Shown one piece after another: positions 1 to 20,300 of a DNA stretch of 64,000 nt. The stretch's first letter is position 1, and the number at the start of each line of letters is the position of its first letter. A model generated the notes under the pieces. That model had not been told where the DNA came from. It made no database searches and was given only the letters and a program-made list of their open reading frames with translations. Source of the DNA: Acanthornis magna (taxonomy: Eukaryota; Chordata; Aves; Passeriformes; Acanthizidae); contig JAWUZG010000005.1 of assembly GCA_036785705.1 (NCBI GenBank), positions 4,268,501 through 4,332,500 of the forward strand, read 5' to 3'. The translations under genes and the position numbers were made by a program.

Positions 1-2265
1 TGGAAGATCATGGATTTTTATTTTTTTTTTTAGTAGATGGGTTTTATTTAAATTTTTTTGATAGCAGATAAATTATATTACTGCCGTGTAACAGCACTTC
101 TGATATCAAGACCCATGGTCCAAAATGAAACTCTTACTGGAAACATGAGAGAACTCAGAAGAAATGAAGGAGTGTAATACACCCTTACATCTAAACGTGA
201 ACACATTTATGCATCTAAATCTATGCATGAAGATGTCTGGAAAGTGAAATTTCCCTTCTCCTATTTAGGTCAAAACCAAGAATAACACCTGTATTACATA
301 TTACACACTGACCTAAATTAGAAGTACATCCCAACAGTTAGTACTGTCAGCATTTCAGAATAAAGCCTGTCTTTGGGGATTTTATAACCACTTAGCCAGA
401 AAATGTTCTCAGGGCCAGATCTTGATAGAGGTTCTCCATATGGGAGGAAATGTTTCTCAAATTTGAAAGAAATTTTTCCAGACTATTTCGGTTTGAAGGT
501 AGAGGGAGAAAAAAAGACACTTTTTTAACAATTTGTTGATTTTAATCTAAATTCACTAATAATTTCTCACTTTTTTCTGAGATTTTTTTTTTTAATTTGC
601 TTGTTCACATATTGCCAAGTGGTCTTTTCTGGAATGCATGACTAAAGAGAGAATAAATTGTTTTCCAGCATCACTTCAAACAGATTTGGCCCAATTGATC
701 AGCTGAATCTCAGCCCTTGGATCAGCCCAGAGCTGATGTACCTAATCCCACAAGGAAAATTCCCACTGAATTAGAGCCAGATCCTAAATGCATTTATGTG
801 TATAAATGCAGCAAAGCATTGCTCACATGTCTATATTGTATAATCCTATTTTTAAAAAGTAACCTGTAAGAGCTTGGTCCTGTAAAAGTCAAGGATGGAA
901 ATCTACTGTGCCTCCTTATTCCATTTCCACTTCCAAATTTCTCTCTGCACCAAGAGTTACAGTGACAATTGCTACTGTACAGATAGCCAGGATTTTTCCA
1001 GCATAAGCCTCTTCATTCAGAATCACCCAAAACACTCACTAAGTTCACCCTCAAATTTGATAAAGAAAGGGTTAACATCTAAAGATTATTTTTTCACTTG
1101 ATATTAAAACAAACACTTTCCTTATTATAAAAAAAAAAAAAAAAAAAAAAGAAAAGTCTTGGCCTCTTTTTAAACACATCTTTGGTGGAAACAGCTGGAG
1201 GTAGGAAACTCAAGATCTGGCATGGATATAGGAAGTGCCTTTCTTTGTTCCAGTGAATACTGGTCTGATTTGTGTGAATGTTGAGCCTTTGAAATGTCCC
1301 ATTGTGTACAAGGAAAGAGCATGGCGTGGATTTCTTCACCAAGCTCCAGCAGGCCATGGCTCAAGGCAGCCACTACACACACAATAATGGAATAATAAAA
1401 CACGTTTTCCAGGCAAAACCAGGCCTACCATCCCCTCCAGAATGCAGGGAAGCATTTCAGAATGCAGAGGGGTAAGAGAATGGGGTGGTGCACGTTTTGG
1501 GTGGCTGGCAGGTGAAACCCCTGCTCTGATGCACACTAGGAATGCTTACTCTTGGAAAGGCAGCCTGCTCCACCTCCAAAGCAGGGCTGACCTGCAAGGA
1601 GAGGCTGTGGAAGGCTCTCACAGCCTGAGATGCACAGCCAGGTGTGGTGCTGCTGGGGGGAAAGGTATCCAGGACAGGCAGGGAGGGGAACAGGAGCAAT
1701 GGGAGCCTCTTGGGGAGCAAGGCAGGTTCTGGGGATCCCTGTGGAAGCACAACCACCTGTTTCCTTTTCAGACCCGTTAATACTCTATCCTTGCCATTCC
1801 CATGTACTTGCACAAAAAATCTGGACTGTTCCTAATGGAGCTGAAAAGATTTAGTATGTGCCAGGAGCGCTGCATGCGAGTTTTTGGGAAAATGAGCTCC
1901 AAGCCACATTGGCTATGTTGGTCGGCACCATGTCTGATCCTCAGGGATCGTGATGGGAAAGCCGAACAAAACACTGAGTTTTACCTACACAAAATAAACC
2001 AGACCAAGCACTGCTGCAGGACTGAAACCATAAAATAAAGTTGGAATGCACAGTGAAGACAACGAGCATAAAAGCTTGTTACAAAATAGTCCCTCACAGG
2101 AAAAGTCATATTGGATCTTGTTAATATCTGTGGAAGCAGTCCCCAGCTCACATAAGCTTTTCCCCTGCTTTTAATCAAGTGCAGTTAACCCTCCTGGGAC
2201 ACAAGGGAGCAGTAGGGACGTGCTGTGATCCCCTGTGAACTAACCGCTGTTTTTTGGTGCCCCAG
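1..2265 (+). other. EFEMP1: EFEMP1 intron (3' part)
   Basis: This is intronic sequence upstream of the first EFEMP1 exon in the window. It ends in a good acceptor (ccccag) at 2260-2265. By phase and module order, the missing upstream exon should encode the preceding calcium-binding EGF module. A poly-A tract of about 21 bases lies at 1130-1150. The small open frames in this stretch overlap on both strands, have no splice or domain support, and look spurious. No repeat or RNA gene was recognised with confidence. Confidence 0.8.
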
Positions 2266-10228
<7,963 letters not shown>

Positions 10229-10730
10229 TGGTTTGCAATAACCCTCCGCTGGCACTCACAGCAGCCAAAGAATATTATCTGAAAGAAAGCACTTATATTT
10301 TTATTTATAGATTTTGCTCTCTTTTTTAAAAAAATTTGTTTAGTAAGTTGATATCTTTTATTCACACATTACACCTGTAATTCCAAATTAGTAGATGTGT
10401 TCCATAGTATAACATGGGCATTGTCACTTTCTGTATAAAGATTTAAATCCTTTTTTATTACCTTCCTTGGACTAGATACATACTACGCTTTTATATGAGA
10501 ACTGTATGTTCATACTATCCTGTAAAACTTCACACACCCTTCCTAGCCAAATAGGTCATGCAATTTAAGTGATCTTCTGTTTTGTTTTTATTTTAAATTC
10601 TAATGCAGCTACACTGAATTTCAAAAAAGAAAAAAATTATGTAGTACAAATGATACACAAAGTAACGGTTATCTGATAAGCTAAAATATATTTCTTCTTT
10701 CTAAGTACTTTGTAACAAAAGGTAACAGTC

Positions 10731-10736
10731 AATAAA
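10731..10736 (+). promoter_or_regulatory. EFEMP1: Proximal poly(A) signal of EFEMP1
   Basis: AATAAA about 500 bases after the stop codon. It could give a short 3' UTR isoform. Confidence 0.45.
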
Positions 10737-11278
10737 AAACTATTTCTGTACACATTTATGTGCTATCACAGTTGGTTTTTCTAATTTGGGTTGGAGGTAA
10801 TGTTACATTGTGAGAAATGCTTCGCATCAGGTTTTTGTATGCAGATTTTGTTAACCATACCATGGAATAACATTATGCTCTCTCCAAGAAAAACAGACCA
10901 TAGGAAGAAAACTTCTCCAACAAAGGAAGAAACTTGAAATGGAAAATCACCAGGCAGGGCACAAATGTCCATAAGAACACTCCTGAGAACACTGTCGGTA
11001 GTTACTGGTTAGAGGGATGCAGCATTTTCAGACTGAAGTTAACATACTATTTTTCCAGAAATATTATGTTGTATACTAAGAATTGAGTGCATTTTCTTAC
11101 TAAGTTATATCATTTTCAGGCACTTGGTCCTGTTCTTGCTCTTACAACTCAGATGTATCATGTACAGTGTTCATAAAATTTATTTCTAATTCAAGAACTA
11201 ATAACATCTTTTGTAATATGTAAAATCTTATTTCTTGTTTAAAATGTAGTAGTTAATCCTTTGATGTACAAAATTTTT

Positions 11279-11284
11279 AATAAA
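11279..11284 (+). promoter_or_regulatory. EFEMP1: Distal poly(A) signal of EFEMP1
   Basis: AATAAA about 1.05 kb after the stop codon, followed by a T/G-rich stretch (about 11296-11330) suited to a downstream cleavage element. Confidence 0.55.
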
Positions 11285-11305
11285 GATCTCTTACCATATT
11301 GTACT

Positions 11306-14300
11306 TGGTCTATTTTGAGGCACTTTGTAACTACTACCATTATTGTCACGTACTGTGGGAGTTGGCAAAGCCATATTGAGGTCTGCAGTCAGAGGGATCC
11401 AGATCTCAGCCCATACAGGATTAGTTCTTGGAAGACTAAAAACACAATTCCTTTGTAGAAGGACAAGCCTTCTGCCTACCGAGATTTAGTTTTACTGACA
11501 GCAAAAGTTCACTCCAGAACATAACTTAGAAGAGGCCACAACCACTGCGGCTGAGGGCGACACATCCCTCACGCTCAGGCAGACTGCAGAGCAGGACCCC
11601 ATTATCCAATGATCATTCCTGCAAGAAGTCATTTGTGGCTTTAAACAAACACTTCATCTGCCAAAAGGGTTGGAGCACGTGGCTGTAGCACAGGCCAGAA
11701 ATCGTGCTGGTGCTGGGTCACGTTCTCTTTGCCTGGGGCCCTGGAGCAGTGGGGTGAGACCCTCGACCCTCCCTGCAGGGAGGGGCTCACCAGGACAAAT
11801 CCAGTTTCTCTGTAGTGGGATTCAGCTGGGGTTTGCCATGGTGAAAAGTCTCTGATACAGAGTTTTGCTTCTAGGGAGCTCCTTCCTCTCCCCAGAGAGA
11901 TTCATCACTACAAATTCACTTGGTTTGAAAAGCAACTCCTCATTCCACAGATGCACTGAGCAAAATGCCCTTGGCCTTTTGCTCCTCCATGCAATTCCTG
12001 TGGCAAGCAGCACACGCTCACCTCCACACGTCCTTTAATTAACTTTTTCTCTCAATATAGGCTGCCCTCACAAACAAGCTGTGCCGCCCCTCAGACATCC
12101 CCCTCCACTCTCAGCATCAGCACTGCTCTTTTACACTGACTTTTAACTTCCAAATTGTTGCCCACTCCAAGAAAATCAATTTTGGTGCTTCTAAGTTTAA
12201 AATGGGTGGTTCTCTCTTGATAGGTGTCCAGAGGAGGCTCAAGTGGCTTTGCCAACTTAAGAGCTCAGACTTGAAGGGCACCAGGCTGGTCCCAGTAGCA
12301 AATTAAGAAACCATAAATAATCCCTGAAGTCCCCAAGCCACCAGGCTCTGCCCTAAGGATTTACTCTACCTTCATGCTCTGCCAATTTTTACATCAGTTT
12401 CATCACCAGCTCTTTTAAGCCTTCCTTTTAAACCTCTGCTCCTCTGACAGTGACCCCAAATTGATTGTTATATATAAAAATATTTATACACCACTGAAAT
12501 GGCAGGAGCAGCAGAGGCAGCTGTACCTCACACGTGTGCCCAAGCCATCCTCAGCCTGCACACCTCACTGCGCTCAGACACTTGGCCTAATCCATTTCAT
12601 TTACACACAAACTCTCCTGTCAGCCCTGCTCCCTGTCTGTTTGCAATATCCAGGTGTCCACCACACTGCTGAGAGCCCAAAGTGGCCAAGTCAGAGGCTG
12701 TCACCCATCTCAGGAGTGGGCATCCAGCCAGCTGTCATTACTCTGCTGCAGACTGGTTGAGCCTGAAGGAGGTCACTGGGTGTGGGCATCACCTCCATTT
12801 AGAACCAGAACTGGAATAACAGCAGCCCCTCCAAACCAAAACAGGAGCTGAGCTGTGCAGAAACTGGCAGGGGGTGGTTGTTTTGTTTTGGGTAGGGGTG
12901 GAGTACATGACTGAGCGTGAAAGAAGCCCACAGTCAGAATGAGAAGATGGTTCAGAGCCCAAACAAGGAGAACTTTTGTACACCAAAAAACCTGCATGAT
13001 TTTAAGAGGGAAACCTGCAGGTTCTCCAATTCTCCAGGCAAGCAGAGCTTCACCTCTTCCCTGCAAATTATATGGAACTGCAGCAAACATGAAACAAGAG
13101 TTTGAAGAGCTACTTGGATTACAAGGGACATTGAAATCCCAAGAAATTATAAGAGAGCAAAGTGTTTGCTCAGCCTTCCCTGTATCCCGCTGGTATGACC
13201 ATTACCAATAGCACACTCCAGGAATGATTCTCATATAAATCTGTCAATGTTGGAGAAGAACCTAAATCAGGATCACATGCAAAGTTTAGTATCTTCTCAG
13301 AAACAGAAAACAGGGAGAAAAGGGAGAAAAAAATAGGACTGAGTAAACAGAACTTAAGGAAATCAAAATGCAAGTTCATTCACTTCCCCAGGACCACCTG
13401 AACACAGTGCAGTGGGATTATTTTGCTTGGAAGGCTCACACATGCAAGTTTGTTGTTGAATCCTGTTTCCATGGCTGCAAAGAGTTGCTTGTGTTTTGAA
13501 TGATCATCTGTGTTTCTAACTTTATAAGTCTCCTATTAAAATATAGAACAGCTGCTGCCCCAGTCAGCTGTTCAGCATATGGAGCCCACCAGGGACAAAG
13601 CCCACTGTTAACACGGAGAATTATTTTTAACGCCCTCACATATCTAAACCTCCCCATCATCTCAGCAAAATGGCACAATTCCATACTTCCCAGCTGGGGG
13701 AACACCTGCGTCATGCAAAACTGAACTGGGCTGCATCTGCTACAAAACCCAATTTTATTTCATCTGGCCAGCAGAAAAAAGTGATCAGCCTCAGTGAACA
13801 GGGCAAAAAGTTAACTGTGTTTTATATCTGGGGAAAAGCAGATGTCTAGTTAAGATGTTTATACAGCAAACATTTCTGTATATATTAGGAGGAAAGAGAG
13901 CTGTTTAATAAAACAGGGTTGGGTTAGAGTTGCCAAAGCAAATTTGAAGGGCAGTACAACAGCTTTTGTAATTTTTTTCATGGGAAAAGATACGGTCCTG
14001 CTTTATATTGATATCAATTATGTGCACTGAACAAGTAATTTTTTTTTAAGTAAGTGACCTCGAAGTTAACTCTTCAAAGCCTCACATTACTGTGTGTATT
14101 TGCTTAGCAAAAAAAGCTGCAAACTTCATGTCACAGCGATACGACAAAAGAGCATTGAAGGCAGCCCCTGATTTATCCTCTGCTATCTCAGCCATCACCT
14201 TATTGAGGGGCCAGGACACCCAGCAATGCTTCCTGCAGACCGAAATACTGGAATTAGGTGAGCTTCAGGTTTTGTTTGCAAACACATTCTCTCTATGTCA

Positions 14301-17300
14301 GTCACATGCTGTTTCTCTTGAGATAAGTTATTCTGCTTTCTGATCCAGAATCCCAACAGTCCCAGAACAAAGATCAGCACTCTACAACCCTGCTCCCTCA
14401 TAGAAATGCATTTGGATAATTAATATTTTTAAGTGTTAACAGTATTTCTGTAATTTCTACATAACCACACAGTACATATATATCCAAACAGGATGAACAT
14501 CCAAAGGTGCAGTTCTCACCCTGTGAATACACACTCTGCTGCACTTCATTGCATTTCTGTAATAAAACACTCATTTTTTTCTCTTCCCCAACCCTTAGGA
14601 CACCCCCTAAAGCTTTTGCACGTCCACAGAAATTCCCAAAGCAAAGGCATGCCCCATCCCCCTCCATACACCTGAAGAGCAAGCCCACAGAAAGGCTTTC
14701 AAATTGAGCAGCCTGCCAGCTGGGTTTATAAAAGCAACATATTTATGCATTTAAATTCTGAAACCACAGTGATGGAAGTCACACTGACACCTAAAGGTTT
14801 AAATCCTGCCAGTGCCACTCCAGAAACATCTGAACCTGAGACCACCTCCTCTGGAGGGTCACATTTTCTTCTTGCACTTGAAGCGTTTCTGGTGTATCTC
14901 TGTGCAACATACAGGAATGTTTCCTATACAGAATATATACAACAAACACCCAAGTGGGAAGTCAAAAGAGCAAAATTCCTGCAGGCGGCATGGAAACTAG
15001 GAAAACAAACAACTTTTGGAAGCTCAGAGCAAGGGCTGCAGAGGGGAAGCCAACATACCAAAACAGCAGGGTAAAAGGCATTATTAAAATCAGTAAGTCA
15101 TTCTCTGAGAAGCTGAGGTTGTATATGAACAAGGCAAATGGAAATGTTCCTGAGCTCTTGAAGGTCACACATGAAAACAAACACGGCAGGCCAAAGGAGA
15201 AGCTTGCAAATGCCTGCACTGGGAATTCAAGCCTCTCCCAGTCACAGCAAAAGCAACATCCCAGGAGGGTGATGGGGCTAAGGAGGCATCCACACATTAA
15301 GGGGACAAGCAAAAAATGATAATGCCGTGGAAAAAAAAATATTTTAAAAAAGTGAAACTTTCTGTTGCATGCCCAGAGGAGGAATTTGGCATGACAGCAC
15401 TGTGCCAGAGCTTCTCTTACAGGCAGTGAATTAAAGGACCTGCCTTGGGGTAAGAAGTGGATAAAAGAAGGGGAACAGAACATTTTCCTAATAATATCCA
15501 GTTGTTCAGGTAAAGACGAGCATCCTCTGGAAAACAGAGCCCTTACAGTGCTCTGAATATTGAGCAGGAAATGCCAAATCAAACTAAAGGGGATAAACGC
15601 AAAGTGATGCACATGCAGGAAGTTATCCCAGCTTTATTTGAACAGCAAAGGCCTCCGGACTGACCACTGCCTCCCAGGAGGGTGTTAGGGTTATGGCAGA
15701 CCATTCAAAAAGGAAACCACAACTCCAGAAAGCTAATCCAGCCTCAGGAATAACTGAGGAACACAGCAAGGAATGAAGGTGAACCTTTGCACACTTGTGT
15801 AAATGCACTACAGCATAAACACAGCTTGGAGGCTTGGGTCCTGTCCCCTTCTTACAGCAGGATGCTGGGAATGTTAGAGCCCAGATCAGGCTGAGTTTTA
15901 ACTGCACACATTCACAGGAAAGCCTCCCAAGAGCCATTAAATACGTGGCTGTCCTGGACAGAAGCTCTTCCCCTGGCACCCATGAACACAGGGGAAGCAT
16001 TCCCAGTTTGCCATTGGCAGCTCCAAAGCTGCTCCACACCCTGGCCAGGAGTGCTGCCGTCAGCACTGTCTGTCATGATGCCAAATGCCCAAAACCTGGA
16101 AATCCCACCAAAAGGAAGAAGGGAGACAGCCTGCACAGAGCATGTTGGTGCTGCATCCATCGCCTGCATTAGTGAGGTTTTTGTGTGGTTGCTGCCAGCA
16201 CCGGGTTTGGTGCCCAAATATCACACCCAGCTCAGCAGCGGCCACAACTGCATCAAAGCCAACTCAGCCAGCAGCGAATGCTTGCAAAGAAAAGTCACCT
16301 TCAAGGGAGAAAAATTTCACTTCTGCCCAGTTTAAAGGCACTGCCTGGGGGAAGGCAGCAGGAACCAGATCACTGCAGATAATGGTGTTCTAGGACAGCC
16401 ATTTCTGGACACACTTATTAGGCATGAATTGACCCTTGGAGAGATTTGCATTTGTTGCTTACTCATCCCAAAATAAACCTGGTTTCAGACAATTTTGCAA
16501 CCCAGGGTCAGTCTAGAGACTGCACCCCAATATGTAGTAGAGCTGTTTTGTTTCAGGAGAGCTCTACAAGCTGGCAGAGGTAGGTAGGTAGGTAGAGGAA
16601 AACATGAACCAACATGCAAAGCACTCCCTGCAAGGCCTGTGATTTTGTACTAAAAACCGAATCACGAGGATCAAAATAGTAACATGAAACTTTAATGGGG
16701 TCAGGAGATTTCTGCCTCTGCTCTGGTATGCTGGGGAGGGAAGATCTGAATTATATAGTGAATGTCTCCAATAAAGCACCGAAATTTCACAGACAATCAA
16801 CCATACCAGGCTGAAAGCCACCCAGTTCTAACACAAGTAAACATTTTGCAGGAATATGTTTCCTTATTTGATTTAAAAATTTGTTACCCCCATTTTCTGG
16901 GGTGCCGGAAGTTAAGAGACCACAGTGACGTTCCTGTGAATCTTCACTTCGTCTCTGCACAAAGGCTGTTTGCATATAAACGTAAAGAAAAGCTGGAGAG
17001 GCACCAAACTCACATCATGGCAATCAAAGATGCAAATAAAGCTCTCCTGAAGGATTACTCACAGATGCCTGTTACAGGTGTGTGATACATAAGGAAATGA
17101 GGATCCAGTCAGTACCAACATCCCACTCAAATCCACCTGCCTGCAGGTACCCAAGTAATGGAAACATGTCTCTTTAGCTAGCTGCTTGTTGGCGCAAAGG
17201 AAAATGCTTAAGTCACTACTCATCTTGTCAAAATTTGATGCTTGTACCTAGGCCAAAATCCCTAAACCAGGCTATTTGCAAATGTTAAGTCCAGTAGCTT

Positions 17301-20300
17301 GAGATGTTTCTCTTCCCCAGACTGGGATAAGCATTAACCAGCTCAGGAAAAATAAAACACACTCATAAAATTTCTAGATTCCGATTTTTAGCCTCTCTTA
17401 CTGACTTTACAAGATTGTTTTCAATCTGAGCACTGAGTGTTCAAGCACATTTCAAAGCAGGGTGGAACAGCCCAGCCCATCTTTACTCTGCCTCTTCCAT
17501 GGGCTTTGGACAGCATCACAACACATCTTCCACCACAGCATCCTCTTATTTGAATTTAACCCATCCACTACTGCTACATTGCTGCAGAGATATTTTTTAC
17601 CTCTGCACAGCATAACATTTCTTCACCTCTGGGATTACCCAAATTCACACATACTCAGACACTTGGGATCAAGGCTTTTGGTGTGATTGCTCCTGACCAC
17701 CATCACCCAAAATGAAAACACCTCAGGGGGAAAAATATTTTCTAGAAATTTAAAAAGATCAGCCTGGACTTGAAAATTAGACAGTGCTTTCAAGCAGTGG
17801 AAGGTGCTTGGTGATGGGGGAGTGCTGTTTCACACCACAGGCCCCAAACTCCCTCTGATCAGCCATATAACCTGGGGTTTTTCAACAGCTGTCCTCAGCA
17901 GATGCTTCCTGAGGTTGCCTGGAGTCTCCAAAAGGACATAAAATATTTGTAGTAATTCCCTGAATCAGCCCAAGAGGCTTCCTCGAAGCAGAGCCCTCAG
18001 CTCTGTTGACTTGCTTTTTTAAAAGGTAATATAAATTCCACTTACGCTGGTTTGTTTTGATGTTGAAAATTGGTCTCCATAGACATGGTTGAAATCATGC
18101 CCTGCAGCACTGAGGCCAGAGCCAACAACCACACAGCCCTTTGCCAGTGCAGAGCTCAGGAGGCTTTAGAGGTGTAAATGCCATCCCACCCAGCACAGCA
18201 GCCCTAGGAGAGCACCAGGAAAGGGACAGGGTGCCCCATCCCACAGGGAGAAGCTACAGCTGTGGCCACCCAGGCAGTGGGAGAAGTCTGTGGGGTTCCC
18301 CCCACATCACCCTCAACCCATTGCTCACACATTTCCTTCATCAGGCATACGCAAGCCTTAAAGAGCCCATGGGAAGCCTAAAATATTAATTTTTTTTTTT
18401 ACTTTTCAAAGCCTCATTGCCCGGCAGGAGCTCCCTCGAAGGCTAACATGCAGCTAGGACCACAGCGGTGTTTGCCAAGCAGAAATGGCAATAAAAAGAA
18501 ATAAGGGTGAGACAAACAGGGGGAATATATGGGGAAATGACAAGCAGAGGTTTTTATATGGAAATTTATATCGAGGGTAACATTCCTGTCTAACGCAAGC
18601 ATTTTAATACTTCCGGATGCAAGCCTCAAGCCAAAATCCAGTGAGGTCTGATGTTACGATAGTGTTTAAGTTCAGGGATGCTGAACATTTTGCAAGAGCT
18701 ACAGGTTTTTCCAGTGCCAAAAACCATCCAGAAGAACAACAAAAAAGGCTTTTAATTCTGCCCCAATAATCCCTCCACAATGTCCCAGCACAGAGCAATC
18801 ACAGAGCAGAAACGAGTCCTGAGGCACCAAACCGCCCAAGTGGATGTGAACATTGAGATGCTGCAGAACCTGCCCACCCCATCCCCAAAAAAGGCAGGGA
18901 ACGACCTACATTTGAGAAAGCATTATTTCCATGACACCGTTTTCTTCCTCCTTCCAGCTCTAAGGCTGCCTCTGCCACCTCCTGCACCAGCCCAGGGTGG
19001 TTTTGCAGCGCTCCCCAGCACCGCAAATCCCAGGCAGCAAGGAGGATTTCCCTGGAGAGCTGGCTCCGGCTGGGATAAAGTACAGGATGGCCTGGCTGAG
19101 GGGGATATCGGGCTGAGATCAAACCAGGAGACACATTGCCCAGGTCAGCAGTGCAGCAAGCGTGAGCTCCTACGAGCGATAAAGTGTTCGGAACAACTTG
19201 TCCCGGAGCTGCCGCTGCAGCTCCATGGCTGCCAAGGCCCATTTCTGCTTGGTTTATGCACCATGCCAATTCCTCCCCTATAAGATTAAGCTGCCTTGAG
19301 GCAATTTCAACTTACACATCTGATATTTGGAGCATTTTCTATGCTCTGCAGCTCAGGAGCCAGCACAGCCCCTGCGCTGCCACTTCCCCTTTTCACCTCA
19401 CGTCACCCTTGGCAAAAGCACTTGTTCCCATTTAAGGGCTCATACACCTTTTCTAGGATTTTGAGACATCAAGGGAATAACGTTTTGCTGAAGAGCAGCA
19501 CAGAACCACCAGTGCCATATAGATCAACACTGCAGGGGCATCAACCTGACAGCAAAGTGTACAGGACCTATTTGCCTGGATATGTCCTTCATCCTGGAGA
19601 ACAGCGTCCCCCCTCCTTAAGACTGTTCTGAGCTCATGGAATCCATTAATTAATAAAAAATACCAAACCTAGAAACAAATAAATGCTCTTTGAAGCCTAA
19701 AAGCCTCATTTCAAGACCATTCTGAGTGGTTCCAAGTTAAAAAGGCAGATACCCAATTAAAAATATTCAATAATCTTGAAAGTCTCCAAATTCCTTATTT
19801 GTTTACTTATCCAACTACACATGAATAATTTTAGTCTAGCACGGGCCTGTTTGGGTGCCAGATCATGTTTGCAAGTCTGCCCTGTGAAAGGCAAATGTAC
19901 AGTTGAACTTGGATGCTATGCAAGTATCAGCCAGCTATTAGCAGTGATTGCTGAACAATTTTTTCCAAAAATTAGATCAAACAAAGCTCAATGCCTGTGG
20001 TTGTTGCTGGTTACTGCTCTGAGGAAAACAGTTACTAATACACAACTGGTTGGGCTCAAATTATAAATGCAATTAAAATACTGCATTTATCTAGCTAGAA
20101 CAGTAACTCTATGGAGAGTTTTTTCCCTGCATTAAATCCAGTTTCTGTACACACCAACAAGATGGACAGACCTAAAGGGAGACTTGTGTGCTCAGGAACC
20201 ATGATCATCATGATTCAGCTCACAAAACACCAAAAAAATTTACAGATCCACCTCCAAAACCATTGGTTAGATGAAACAGTTGTGTAACAGAGTTATAAAG

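Larger units (their letters stand above)
10229..11305 (+). other. EFEMP1: EFEMP1 3' UTR (inferred end)
   Basis: This is AT-rich sequence after the stop codon with two AATAAA signals, at 10731-10736 and 11279-11284. The second is followed by T/G-rich sequence, so the long form probably ends near 11300. The end is inferred, not observed. Confidence 0.6.

Noticed and set aside
680..830. Ancient interspersed repeat in the first EFEMP1 intron
   Set aside because: The words ATTCCCACTGAATTAGAGCC and nearby resemble old amniote repeats, but the match is too short and diverged to assign.
14962..15612. A 216-codon minus-strand frame as a protein-coding gene
   Set aside because: No recognised domain, no splice or promoter context, and it overlaps another open frame in antisense. 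Kept only as a low-interest observation.
18780..19283. 167-codon plus-strand and 156-codon minus-strand overlapping frames
   Set aside because: They lie in a locally GC-richer stretch with few stops. The translations are low-complexity Pro/Ala/Gln-rich and not recognised.
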